A stretch of DNA of 64,000 nt from contig CM051034.1 in assembly GCA_027627225.1 (NCBI GenBank), positions 9,214,058-9,278,057 of the forward strand. The letters run 5' to 3'. This document shows, piece by piece, positions 39,280 through 51,700 of this stretch. A program made the translations under genes and the position numbers. The stretch is from Congeria kusceri. Lineage: Eukaryota; Mollusca; Bivalvia; Myida; Dreissenidae. The notes under the pieces are model-generated. The model saw nothing but the letters and a program-made list of their open reading frames with translations. It searched no databases and was not told the DNA's origin. Numbering within the stretch: position 1 is the stretch's first letter; the number at the start of each line of letters is the position of its first letter.

Positions 39280-42200
39280 TGGATTATGGACTACTAGCAT
39301 ATTTTCTAAGAGCAATGGCTGCTGTAGTGTAGTTTTATAATAAAAGTCTTCTTAAAATAACAACCGAGTTATGATGTTTTCATATATCAATACGTTACAA
39401 CACAAGTTAACAATACTTAGGTGAACATACATGTTAATGACAGTAATTACCATTTAAATGATATTTGAATCGGCCCACGGAAGATGTTAAAGTGGGCAAA
39501 TATACATCGTTGACATTTATAATGTCGCCATTTTGAGATGGCCTGTAATCGATTATAGGTTACATTACACTTTGTTAAACAGAAAAAGAAAAAAATGAAT
39601 GTAGCATTTCAAAGCGTACAAAGGTATTTCCACACACGTCTGTCAAGGTAAAGTTAATTGAGTGATTATTATGTACACATTTCAATAAATATATAAAAAA
39701 TGTCTTTGCAAAAGTAACAAGAGTATTTCATTAAACTAAGTGGCGTAAGCCTACTCATGTACGCCCGCGGGGATTGAAGACAACGAAATGTATATTCTTA
39801 TAAATAATTTTATCAATATACAAACACACACAATTTTGGATTATAGCAGGGTTCTGCAAGGGCCTAGCTTAATAAATAATATTCACTGCTTTATTATTCA
39901 AGATCACTCATACTTTATAATTATATTTCAATTAAGAATCACAATTAATGAACTTTGCGATTTAAGCGTGTTTAACACTATAATCAATGTCGTTTTAAAC
40001 ATTAAGAAACTCGGAGGTCTCCTGTACTCCGGCACCATAAACTTACGACACGACGTAACTATACTGTCACCAATTTTTTTTTATTGAATAAATGGCTTTC
40101 GGGGTAGTTTTGTTCAGGTATATATTAACGTAAAATATTACCATGTGTTGTCCCAACATTAATGCGAGATGTCGCTGGAAAAAAAAGGAAAAATATAATA
40201 ACTAAAATGATGCACAAGTATTCAAACGCAATGTCACTATTAATGAATCTAAGTAATGCATGCATCCTACCAAACGTCCTCTGAATTTTTCAAATTCAAC
40301 GATCGTCTATTGATGTTTCACACCTTTTAACGCATTTACCGTATTAAAGCTTTTGATTGGTAGCGAACGACATATAAGCTATTAATAGTAATGGAAACGA
40401 AGCACTTATTATACGTTATTAATGTAAACCTATTTATTTCTTGCCCAAGTCAAAAGTATGATATATTTACAAAACAATTAAGATCAGACACGAAATTAAA
40501 AGGACACAATATTTTGTAATGTATTTTTGATTTTGATACGAAATGTACCCCTATAATTACGATTTATTTTTTAGAGTTATATGTCACTGTGTATGCGTTC
40601 ATCCTACTAAAGCTGTAGAGTGAAATACTGAATCCGCATATAACGAGAGGAAAATTACTACATAATAGCTTACAGTCCGCCTATCCGAAAGCGCGGTTAT
40701 TGAATTTAGATAACCGTGTCTATATCTGGGCGGGGTTACCTGGGCTCGTTGAGCCTAACGTATAAATGATGGTCGTGGTAGCCCGATGCCTTCACTAACA
40801 TCTCTTTATCCTCTCTATCTTTCTCTGCTTACCTCCTTTTTCCCTATCGTCTAGTTGCTCTCTATCAATTTATCAACCTCCGCGCAGAGATTTGACTGGT
40901 ATCGAGCATAGCTGTAACCGTTAACCGATAAGGGAGGTAACCGCTGCGAGGAGTTTGTCTAATTCTCTCGCTCTACCTCTATCACTCCCTCCTAGTCTCT
41001 ATATCGTTTAACTGCTTTTTTTTCTGTCATATTTATTTCCGCCTTCACACCATTGCATCCCCATAGATGCCGATACTTCTATACCTTTAATTCTTCTCTC
41101 TCTATCTGGACCGACAAAAACATCATCCATACACTCCTGTTTGCATGACTACCCCACCCAGACTCGTATTGAAATTGTTGATGATATGATACAGCGAAAC
41201 CGTGGTTTGACATTACTTCGTATATTCCCGATCTTCTGTAGCACACACCCAAAATCACAGTGGAGAAACGTAATGTACGCTGACAGGCGATCGGCTGTCA
41301 ATTGAACAGCGTAAAATTCGAAACATGATGATGAAAAAGATGTTATATTTTGGATACAACGCAATAAATGCAAATGAATATGTGTTCCATGTAAATCATC
41401 CTGAATAACTCAAATACGCTTTTGACGGTATATATTCCTTATATTCATAACAGTGTTTAGACCAGTCGCACGTTATTCGTTCCTGGTAGCGTAACACGAC
41501 GTCGCGTCAATATGTCAAGCTGCCTATTAACGTTTTAATAAGAAATGTTTTAAGTTTATTGTCTGATGTACGAACAAATTTGTATATTACTTCGGATGCT
41601 TAAATCAATTAGGAATAAACCGTATTTTTAAGTATTTGTTAAACTTAAGAATACAATATCATAAATTCAATTTCCTACTGTCGAAAACGTATCATCAATA
41701 AATATTGGCTCTTATACTGAGCAGCAAACCCGTCTGTGTATTTATGAATAGTTGCCCGTGGATTCGACTTACTCGTCAGATATTCATGTCAGAGCATCTG
41801 ATAATACGGCAAGTCAACTGCCGTGGTAAGTTTATTCCGAGCACGCCACTTCCGCTTCCGGTCCCTTTCATATTGCATATTAAGTAGCCTTAGCGCGTTC
41901 TCCGCTCTCCCGACACTTTTGTCAATTTGACTTTGTATCCTCGCTCAAAATCGATGATTCATTTTAATTAATATTTCCCATTTTACATTTATACTTCTGT
42001 TTATCTTTTTTATTTTAGCATGCCATTATGTGCGATTAGAATAACGCACAATTTGTCTATTTATGTCGGAAACCCCCTCCCGACCCCCCCACCCCCCAAA
42101 AAGTTCTTTATAATATCATTTAAATAATCTCCATAAATATGTTTTGCAATATGCAAAGTAAAAATTATACTATTATATATATATATATATATGATAAAAA

Positions 42201-43411
42201 TATAATCATATAATATCCATAGTTGTTGAGCATTACATAGTTTAGCGCATTCGTCTTATAAATTTAACTATAAAAAAACAAACGTTCCTAGCGGAAACAA
42301 ACGCTAGAATGACGTCTAACCAAAATCATGTTTATATTCTATATAAGGGACATTTATAAAGGCGCAATACATGAAGAAATCCAAATCATAATTTAATGAA
42401 ATTTACACACGTGACTAAAACACTATTTATTGTTTCAATATAAGATTTAAATATTAAATGGTGATATGAAAACAAAATTAAAATTGCAATTATTAAAAAA
42501 AATATTATTTACACCTTACTCGATAACAGAGGAATTAAAAACGCATAAGATAAATCGGGCGGACATTGTTTAAATTTTTAGTAAAACTGCTATAAGTAAT
42601 GTATATAATGTAACGACTGTGGCATTTTGAAATCGTTAACCCTGACATGCCTTGTTGTGAATTATATATTAAAGTTTAAAAATAAATAACATAAACAAAT
42701 AATAACACGAATTTGATCTCCGCCGTGTTCTTGCAATTTACAATAAAATGACGTTTCGGACATCGTTAAAGAAAATACACGCATGGTGTAAAAGGTATGT
42801 AATTATAATCTGGATAATTGCAAATTCGCCATATTTTTGTTAAAGAATACACATTCAAGATTTTGATCAAAATTCCGTACCTTTAGTCTACATCTTCACT
42901 TTATTATCAAAGCATTTGTGAACACCCTGATTTCCCTTCTGTTGGCCGGGACAATTCAACGGACTTTCTTTTTTGCAAATTTTACCTTATATGAATTTTA
43001 CTAATCACCATGTTTTTCGCAGTTGAAAACGGAAATGACTTCTCGGTCTAACATGGACAAAATAGGCGTGTATCTTTTAGCGCTTCGGAAATACAGACGA
43101 CATTTCGTTTCAAACAGAAATTAACTGTTACGCGGGACATTGCAGAATTTGACGTTTGACGATGACTTATGATTGTCTTGCAATAAATTTACAAAATAAT
43201 GTATGTTGTGAGACTAATCGAAATAAAGCAAATTTTATGTGGATTCATTTGGTATAATTTATAGAATTCTTTAAATATTTCGCGTTTTTATGAAGTTTTA
43301 AAGATAGTCCGATAGGCGTATTTATAAACTGACGTCATTAACGTGCGAGGTCTTAAATAGCGAGGTCAGCTTTACACAACAACGAAAATCGGAATTTAGC
43401 GTATTTTCTAC
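39280..43411. other. AT-rich intergenic stretch, no feature recognised
   Basis: I found no conserved coding exon, tRNA or rRNA. Open frames are short and without recognisable motifs. A TA microsatellite (42174-42192) and a C-rich run near 42075-42100 are the only simple features. It may contain the promoter or 5' non-coding exon of the minus-strand PCGF gene. Confidence 0.5.
42174..42192. repeat. (TA)n microsatellite
   Basis: About nine TA units inside AT-rich intergenic DNA. Confidence 0.9.
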
Positions 43412-43660
43412 TTGTTGTCAAAATCAGCTATAAATAACGGAATTCAAAAAGCCCTTTCAATCCATAGAAGTGAATTTCTTTCAAACTCAACAAAAGAAAA
43501 TAATAATATTATTCCATTTATTTCAACATATAACCCTAAGAATAAAGAAATATTTGCCATTAAAGTCAAAAATATGTCCTTCTATAATGTAACTACACAG
43601 GCATCATCTCGGATCATTACACTTTATAACAGTGGGCTCTTTTGTAGTAAAGAGGATTTG
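43412..43660 (+). mobile_element. retroelement protein fragment, plus-strand half of an inverted pair
   Basis: The plus frame reads GIQKALSIHRSEFL and NNIIPFISTYNPKNKEIF. The PF.STYNP pattern resembles the region after the polymerase in some retroelement proteins (Penelope-like or LINE); I hold that family assignment loosely. The coding match breaks down after about 43560. It faces a diverged inverted copy at 43678-43910. Confidence 0.5.
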
Positions 43661-43677
43661 GTAAGTAATTGTTTTAC

Positions 43678-43910
43678 ATTTGGCGGTTGTTGTTTACTCT
43701 CTATTATTTTTGTATTTTGTATAATATTATTCATACCTGGATTAGTTTTTAAAATGTCAATGTTATTTTTTAGTATGCCAAATATTTCGTTATTTTGAGG
43801 ATTGTGAGTAGAAATGAATGGAATTATATTATTATTTTCCTTAAGTGTCTCTGTCAGTAACTTATCACGTGGAATAGAAAGAGCTTTTTGGATACCTTGT
43901 GTTATGACAG
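43678..43910 (-). mobile_element. retroelement protein fragment, minus-strand half of an inverted pair
   Basis: Translating the minus strand gives VITQGIQKALSIPRD, then NNIIPFISTHNPQNNEIFG and further aligned residues, clearly homologous to the plus-strand fragment. The two copies differ enough to be separate insertions or an old inverted duplication rather than a fresh one. Confidence 0.5.
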
Positions 43911-45173
43911 TTTTCGGGTATTGTCTTTTATTCCAAACATTTTAATACCGAAAGTGTTTAAAGTTTAACAAATATCAACGAACAGTTCATTCAAGTATTC
44001 ATTTATGAACTTGTTCAAAATTTAAATGCAAAATGAAAGCACATATATTTTGTCATATGTTCATGCTTTGGATAAGAGAAATTAAACCATTTTGAAATTA
44101 GAAATATATTCAAGATAAATATAAAATAAAATAACGAGTCTTTTTTTGTTGGAAGTCTTGTATGGAAGCAATTGTTTGACCCTTAGGATATAATAATCGT
44201 GAACATATGCCGTAGTTTTTGGTTTATTTTCATAAAATTTGGAAAACGTGTTATTTTTAATGCAGATCATGATCAGAAAGTAATTCAACATATTTGCCCT
44301 TATATCCATCAGTGTGCAAAGTCCATATTTACTGATGCTTGTTGTGAAATAAAATTTTATACAGAGATGTTTAATCTACGCATCATATATTACATATATC
44401 TTTTGATGATTTGTATTCAAAAACAAATAAACGGCATGAATATAAAGCAAAAATTAACACAATGAATTATCAGTCTTCAACATGTTCAAAACAATATGTA
44501 CCGGTACTATGTATATAACCAACATTTTAAAAATAAGTATAATGCTTATCTCTGTCAATTTGACTAAGTCATAAGTAATACTTATCATTTTACAGCATTT
44601 AATAACATTCAAACACATTAAGATGAACAATTGATGATATGTTCATATACATTAGTGTCAACACGTTTATTCAATGTTTGCTACGAGTTTTTATTCATGG
44701 TACAATTGTAGGCAGAGGCTGGAGGATGCCACTTTTGAGTAATGTCATCGTAGTCAACAATTAAATAAATACATATATAGCGCAGAGCATTTTTTTTATT
44801 CTTCAGAATTTGAAAAAAATCGGTGCGGTAATCCCGATTACCTAGTCTTATATTTGGTGTGGCCTTAGTTCGGTAATTTTACATATGTTATGTGAATAAA
44901 TATATTGAAATATATTGGAGTTTTTGTGTTATTTGTTGAGTGTGATTGAATAGAGTATCATAACAAAATATGGTTTTAATGGTCAATATAATTAAAATGA
45001 ATTATGTATGCTTGACATGTACAGGTTTTATTATTTATATTAATTATATGTGACTTTGTAAAGCATGGAAATAAATAATATTATAAAAAAAATACTAAAA
45101 TTATAAATGTTGTTGATTTTTCTTATGCTTATAAATATACATAAAATAATATATTAACCGCATTCCAATGATT
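43911..45173. other. AT-rich intergenic stretch, no feature recognised
   Basis: Small open frames on both strands show no recognisable motif. Base composition is strongly AT-rich. No RNA gene was seen. Confidence 0.5.
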
Positions 45174-45337
45174 AACTTGATAGTACAAACACATTAATTA
45201 GCGCCTTGCAAACAATCAATTAGCGACACGCGCCTTTAATTGTCAATTAATAAACAACTTGATAGTACAAACACATTAATTAGCGCCTTGCAAACAATCA
45301 ATTAGCGACACGCGCCTTTAATTGTCAATTAATAAAC
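45174..45337. repeat. 82-bp direct tandem duplication upstream of the MULE-type gene
   Basis: Copies at 45174-45255 and 45256-45337 appear identical, each with TTAATTAGCGCC, AATTAGCGACACGCGCC and TTGTCAATTAATAA. They end about 128 bp before the proposed ATG, so they may fall in the promoter or 5' UTR. No proof of function. Confidence 0.9.
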
Positions 45338-45465
45338 AACTCAATTATCTTTAAATGGCAGCGTGGATTATACAAACTGTGTATTTAAACAGATAGAGTA
45401 AATATTGTCAATTGAACAAGAAGTATATAATAGGTGAGTTGTTCATTGCAACCACAAATCCAATC

Positions 45466-48021
45466 ATGGCTTCCGAATATCCATGCGTACACTGTAAACG
45501 GAACGTGAATGATGATGAACGTGCAATATCATGTGATCAATGTGAAAGATGGCAGCATCTGTCTTGTGAGACAGGTATCAGTCTGCGACAATATCGTAAA
45601 ATGATGAAAGGTGAAGTCGTAGAGTGGAAGTGCAGCGAATGCAGCCGACCAGTGGAAACCGAAGACCTACCAGAGGTACCGGAGGTATCGGAGAGTCAAG
45701 CTGACAGTTCATACATGTCAGAACTCTCTGTCGATTCACGAAGAGACGAAGTCGAAGATCGGTCCTTCAATATAACTGCCCGGTACATTGTACAGCCGAA
45801 TGTGCCACTAGACCAATCAATACGGGAACGTCCTCTGGATGCTGTGATACCAGAAGACAGACCCGTTACGTATGAAATAATAAGTGGCGGAAGTAAACGA
45901 GGCGGCAACAAGCTGGTCAGTAGCGATGGATATTCATACACTGCTAGGGTATGTACGATGTAAATAATAAGCAGCAATACCAAGAAAACAACAACCACAG
46001 TAATAATAATAATAACAATAATAATAATAATAATAATAATAATATAATAATAATAATAATAATAATAGTAATAATAATAATAATAAATAATAATAATAAT
46101 AAATAATAATAATTGTATATTTATATATAAAAGTAATAATTTAACATTATTTGTCTTATTATTTCAGCGTAGCAATGGAGCACGGACCTACTGGACATGC
46201 AGCATCCGGAGCAAGAACATGAAATGCAACGCCAATGTGAAGCAGTTCGGTGACATGTTCACAGCGTCGTTGGGTGGTCACACCCATCCCGCGAATCCTG
46301 GCGTTCCGAAACAAGTGAAGGCTCTTGCCCATGTTAAGGACAGGTCCAAGAAGAACGTGTTCCAGCCGCGGCGAGTATAGTGGAGGAGGTCCTAAAGGAG
46401 CTTGTAACGGAAGACGACGTCAATCTGCCGAAACCGGCGAACCTTATCAGAGCTGCCAACCTCTTCCGACAACACATGCGACCCAAAGACCCAACCGATT
46501 TGAACTTTGAGGTAATAATACTAAATCATTATTACGTATTACATAATAATAATAATAATAATAACAACAACATAACATGATCGCTTTCTTTATTTACTTA
46601 TCGATAATTTTATATTGTAGGTCGACGTCGACTTCATCGGCGAAGACTTCTTGGTGGAAGACGTGCGGGTGGGCGATCAACGCCACATCATCTTCGGGAC
46701 TGCCAATCAACTCCATCAACTAAAGGAAGCCCCGAGATGGTTCCTCGACGGAACGTTTAAGCTGGTTAAAAATCATTTTTACCAGCTTTTCACCATCCAC
46801 GCCTTTGTAAAAAAAGGCGAGGACACCAAACAAGTACCGCTGGTGTACGTACTGATGTCGAGGAGATCGAAGGAGGACTACATCCAGGTGCTGTCACGCA
46901 TCCACCAACGCCTTGAAAATCCGCTGGTAGAGTGGTTCATGCTGGATTTTGAAGCAGGTAATTGTTTTACCATTGTATTCCTTGAAATTTGAATAATCCT
47001 CTTTCAATATTTTTATCGAACTTAGAATATCTATTTTTACATTATATATTTTATCGAACTTTTATTAATGTAAACTTTACTTTTTTCTTTCTTTTTTTTT
47101 CAGCTGCGTGGCAGGCGATTCGACAGCTGTACCCAAGATCGACAGTCAAAGGCTGTGTATTCCATTGGAATCAACGTGTGTACAGGAAGGTAGTGAACGA
47201 GGGTCTCGCAACAGCTTATGCGGCAAAGGGCGACAAGTTCCTCTTCTTGAGGAAACTCATGTCCTTGCCGTATCTGCCAAGTGAGCACATCGTTCCTGCC
47301 TTCGATCAGTTGATGATACAGGCTGAAGATGTACTACTATACTTGTGTATATTACTTATTTTATTTACTCATATGATTTAATTATAGTTATATGATTTAA
47401 TTATATAAATAACTTAAACATAACGTAACAAAAATGTATTATGTGTACTTGCTTATGACATAAAATTATTGGTTAAATTTCAGGTTGGTGGTCCTCTTCT
47501 GAATGTTGTCCAGTACATGGAGCGCACGTGGATCAGGGGATCAATGTGGCAGCCGGAGCATTGGAGCGTGTACCGACAAACTGTGAGAACTAACAACGAT
47601 GTTGAAGGTATTATTATTATTATTATTATTATTAATTTATTATTATTATTATTATTATAACCAGACAAACAACAACATAATTTTTATTCTTTGATTATTT
47701 ATTTTCGTAACATAATAAACAAAATTTTCACAACCTTTGTTAATTATTTCAGGCTGGCATCGAAGAATAAACACAAGGGCAGGGCGTGCCGACCTAGGCT
47801 TTTATATGCTTGTCCCCCTTCTACGCCGTGACAATCCGCCTTGTGTCGAAGCACGCCCTATCCCGTGTTCACAGGAAGAAGTACAAGGAAGATTGTTCGA
47901 CACCTGGGACAAGTACGAGGACGACGAGATCACGACCACACAACTACTGAGGACATGCAGCCACATCACGGGACTTGGACCAGATTCCACGCACGACCCG
48001 ATCCACGATGAAGACGTCTAA
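45466..48021 (+). CDS. PHD finger + FLYWCH + MULE transposase-domain protein (one frameshift)
   Basis: Six exons: 45466-45948, 46168-46511, 46621-46957, 47104-47330, 47484-47607, 47753-48021. Exon 1 encodes a C4HC3 PHD-like finger (CVHCKRNV, CDQCERWQHLSC, WKCSECS) and an acidic linker. Exons 1-2 encode a FLYWCH-type finger ending TYWTC, KCNANV and GHTHP. Exons 3-5 encode a MULE transposase core with WFLDGTFK, LVYVLMSRRS, WFMLDFEA and GCVFHWNQ, so the first two aspartates of the catalytic set remain. Exon 2 contains a one-base loss near 46366-46374 (PRRV-stop); the following frame resumes SIVEEVLKELV, and all other phases fit only if one base is added there. It is either a recently broken copy or an assembly error. 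Known relatives are Mutator-like transposases and genes domesticated from them; I know no function for this one. Confidence 0.8.
46002..46113. repeat. (AAT)n microsatellite in intron 1 of the MULE-type gene
   Basis: About 110 bp of mostly AAT/ATA units with a few interruptions. Further (ATT)n tracts lie in later introns of the same gene (about 46541-46562 and 47609-47659). Confidence 0.95.
47609..47659. repeat. (ATT)n microsatellite in intron 5 of the MULE-type gene
   Basis: Begins directly at the donor (GGTATTATTATT), so the 5' splice site abuts the trinucleotide run. Continues as TTATT units for about 50 bp. Confidence 0.92.
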
Positions 48022-48755
48022 AAAGGAATATCAAGAATATAACAAATGTGTAACGTGTGTGTACTATAGACTGCTGGTTGTGAACAGTGTGATGTAATGT
48101 ATCTGTTTTGTATTGTATTATTTATTGTATTTGAAATGTTTCCTTTGTATATATTGTATATATTGTATGTGTTTGTGTCACTATATTTTTTATTATATGT
48201 AAATATTATTAATGTATTGTGTAATGTAATATTTTACTAAATGGATTTTTGGATGTCCGTATCAATAATGAATGTTTGATATGCAAAATGTAAATATTTT
48301 TGTTGAATTTCAAACTAAAGGTGCTAAAGTTTCCCAATATTATTCACCCCTATACGGTGTATGCTATATATTACTATTGTGACGAACCCTCTACCCGTTT
48401 TATACACAAAATTAAGTGTGACGAAACTGCAGTGTGCCGAATTCTCCATAATTCACCGAAATCCCCTACATAGCAACAGTTATAGGTCTTATTAATCATA
48501 TATAACATAGCTAAAATGTTGTTAGTCGATGGTAATGTGTAAAAATTTACACAAATATTAATTTTGGTCTGTTACTGACACAGTATAGCGAGTTTTCAGT
48601 GGATTTCGATAATTACAGGGATTTCGGTAATTCTACCCACAGATGATCATAAGGATGTGATTGAAAGTAGTTCAAAATGGCAAATGATTTTATTTTTAGA
48701 ATCGCGTTTGTACCCCCCGAGTGGTCTATCAGGCCGGTGTAGAAACAACGATAAA
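48022..48755. other. spacer between MULE-type gene and heparanase, with a short inverted repeat
   Basis: AATTCACCGAAATCCC at 48450-48465 is mirrored by GGGATTTCGGTAATT at 48618-48632, enclosing about 150 bp; it may be a small MITE relic. The 3' UTR of the preceding gene and the heparanase promoter should lie here. An in-frame upstream ATG for heparanase exists at 48657 but would bury the signal peptide. Confidence 0.5.
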
Positions 48756-51700
48756 ATGGCTTTTACAATACACATTTTGTTTTTATTGTTTATTGTTAAA
48801 GTAGTGGCTTCTGTTGAGATCAGTGTGGATACATCAAAATTAATATATAATACAAGTGACAAGTTCCTAAGCGTGACCATAGATTCTGTGATGATAAGAA
48901 ACGATTGGGAGAATTTTAATCCGAGGTAATTTTGCTGAACTATAAAGGCCGGTGTTACAATGTCCAGTGCTAATAACTCTCAGTGCCTACACTATTAAAT
49001 GGTTGTAAATGTGGTTTACTTATTATTTCAGGTCGTCTACAGTCAAGTTGTTGGCATCTGCACTGTCACCATGCTACTTAAGAATGGGAGGCACTGATGC
49101 GGATTTCTTGATTTTCCAAGAAAATGGTTCTTTTCCAACTGCTGGAAAGTCAAGTGCTAAGCAAGCTCATATAAACAAAACCAAATTACAAGAGGCCAGA
49201 GATATGTATAAAAACAATAGCACTCTTGTAAAAAGAAGTTATCAGTTTTCCAAAGATGGACCAAGCCAATATGATGTTGGTTATTATGGATATGATAAAA
49301 AGGATCTTACAAATTTTACAATGACTGGTAAGTTTTATAAAACTACTTTTGAATACCAGTACTAAGAAATTATTCTTGATGAAAGTGGCTTTATTTTTTA
49401 TTGCAGGTGTCAAATTTGGACTCGCATACTCACACAAAATAAAAAAATGCAAGTGACTTTTGTCCAAGCTTGCAATCTTTTGTGAGAGAAAAAAGTCGAA
49501 ATATGTGGTCAGTTGTAGATCTAGCTTGTGTCTTGTTATAGAAATACATTGTTATTCTTTGAAATAAAAAAATAAATAAAAAAATACACTGGTATGGTCA
49601 TATTTTGGGTAATATATTCATCACTCCACATGAAATAAGCATGTGTGTATAGTACAGTGAATGTAAATAATTTGTCTTCATGTTCATGAAAAAAATAATT
49701 TTGTTTTATAGTTTGCAAGTAATAAAAGTTGTTCTTCATGCGTACTTGTAATTTATTTTGTCTCAGGGGAGTTTTTTGATGAGATACACGAGTTTGTGTC
49801 AGCTGTACACTGGGACCTGATCTTTGACCTGAATGTCCTGTTACGGAAGAACAATGAATGGGACCCCACCAATGCCATGGAGCTCCTGGACTACACAGTG
49901 AAACGCAGCTACAAGATGGCTGGGTGGGAGCTGGGAAATGGTACTGTTATTGTTTAGTTCCTTTTCCACAGGTTTAGTCTCAAGAGCCAACTTCCACTTT
50001 TCAAGAGTTGTGATATTTTATTGATTCAAGAAATTCAAGAAAGTCATTTAATTTATAGATCTATCTGAAGTGTATAGTGACAGCATGGAATCAAATATTT
50101 TGTATCTTTTACTATTTACTTTAAACGCTAAATATACAAAACATCACATAAGATTAATAATTATATTTTTTTCACTGTACATCTCTTTGTTGATTTGCTC
50201 TTGTCAAAAATGATATACTGACAGAATGCTGTAAGAAGATTTGTTTCATTGCAGTCCTAGTGCTCAATATTACGAATAATTAACTGTTGCTTGTTACCAG
50301 AACCAGATAACTTTGAGTACCTTTTTGGCAACTACACCCTTCCGCCGCCAAAGTATGTCAAGGACTTTGTGCGGTTCCGCAGCCTGGTATATTCCTACCC
50401 AGAGTTCTCAAAGCTATGGTTGATAGGGCCTTCTGTTACACAACCAATATATAAAGGAATCGATTATTATCACAGGTGAAAGTGAATGTGCATTGTTGCA
50501 TACTTCTGTATCTGTCGAAGGGCTTATTCATAGAATCAGTGACAATACAATACAGTCATGTACATCAAATTGTATGTTTTGTAATGACAACTTTTCTACA
50601 ACGGATTGAATCATTCAGGGAAATAAAATTTATATGTATTGTATATAATGCTTCGTTAATAATTTTTTTTTGCAGTTTCAACGATGTTCTAATTGCAATG
50701 GATACCATCGTACTCATTTTGTCAGTTTTTATTATACATACTTCACCTTTAAAGAATCTTTGAAAAAGCCCGTTTAATTAAATGTACATATAGTCAGAAA
50801 TGTATATTCAGAAGATGTAATCATATCTCAGTTTTTGGAATCTAGTTATATCTAGCAGTAAGTGGCTTACATTGCCTTGCCACAGAAACAGCAAGCCATA
50901 GAAGCTTACTGTGTATTTACCCTGGTTTTAAAAATCATAAGCTGCAATTTTATCCATGGTGTGTCATGAAATTGTACAATGTTTTCAGTTGATACAATTT
51001 ACCAACATAGTTTCATTAAACTGTAATGATAGTTCCTTGTGTGTTTTAAATAGTAGTGGAGTTTTCTTTCCATACATTCAGTATATGGTCCACCACTTTC
51101 CTCTTTGGAAGCACATGCTAGTGTATTACTCAGGGTTTGACCTTAACGCATGTCCGTCAGTCCTTAACCTGTTATTTTTCGCTTGGACCGGTTGTCTTCG
51201 ACTGACGACCGGTCCAGTGACCAGTTATTTTTGGAATTATTCCAACTGTGTAATTCGTGAGTAATTATTTGTTATTAAGAATACAGAGAACCTTCCGAGA
51301 TGATATTGTTCATTAGCATTTTACCACAAGCTCTCATGGATAGATCACACCTTTTCAGATTCTTCACCTTTCCAATCATTATGTAATAACTGCGTGTTAT
51401 ACGTTGTAAAATCAACTTAACACCATTTTGGCTTCAGATATTATATCTGACGGACAATGTAGTCGCTTTTTAGAGAAGTAATTTCCATTTATAATATCTA
51501 ACTATAGTCTTTTAATAACATTTTATTATTTTAATACAAATTAAACAACAGGTATTGTGTAAACTAACGAGTTAATAATAGCTTTTTTTATACCTCACGT
51601 GACTAGCCCATGTTAAATTTCCATATACCTATCATGAAACAATTCGTAATGTCACATGCGACAGTATACTGTCACCCTCGCTTGGAGCTAAAAATAGAAC

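Noticed and set aside
45696..45998. 100-residue minus-strand open frame
   Set aside because: Shadow of exon 1 of the PHD/FLYWCH gene; low-complexity and without motifs.
48657..48755. Upstream in-frame ATG as the heparanase start
   Set aside because: It would add 33 residues in front of a clear hydrophobic signal peptide; the ATG at 48756 is the better start.
50301..50475. Exon 4A as part of a second, separate heparanase gene
   Set aside because: No exon 5-9 copies lie between 4A and 4B and no second set of exons 1-3 precedes 4B, so one gene with a duplicated exon is simpler.
50956..51264. 102-residue open frame in heparanase intron 4A-4B
   Set aside because: No match to heparanase or another family; composition is like the surrounding intron.
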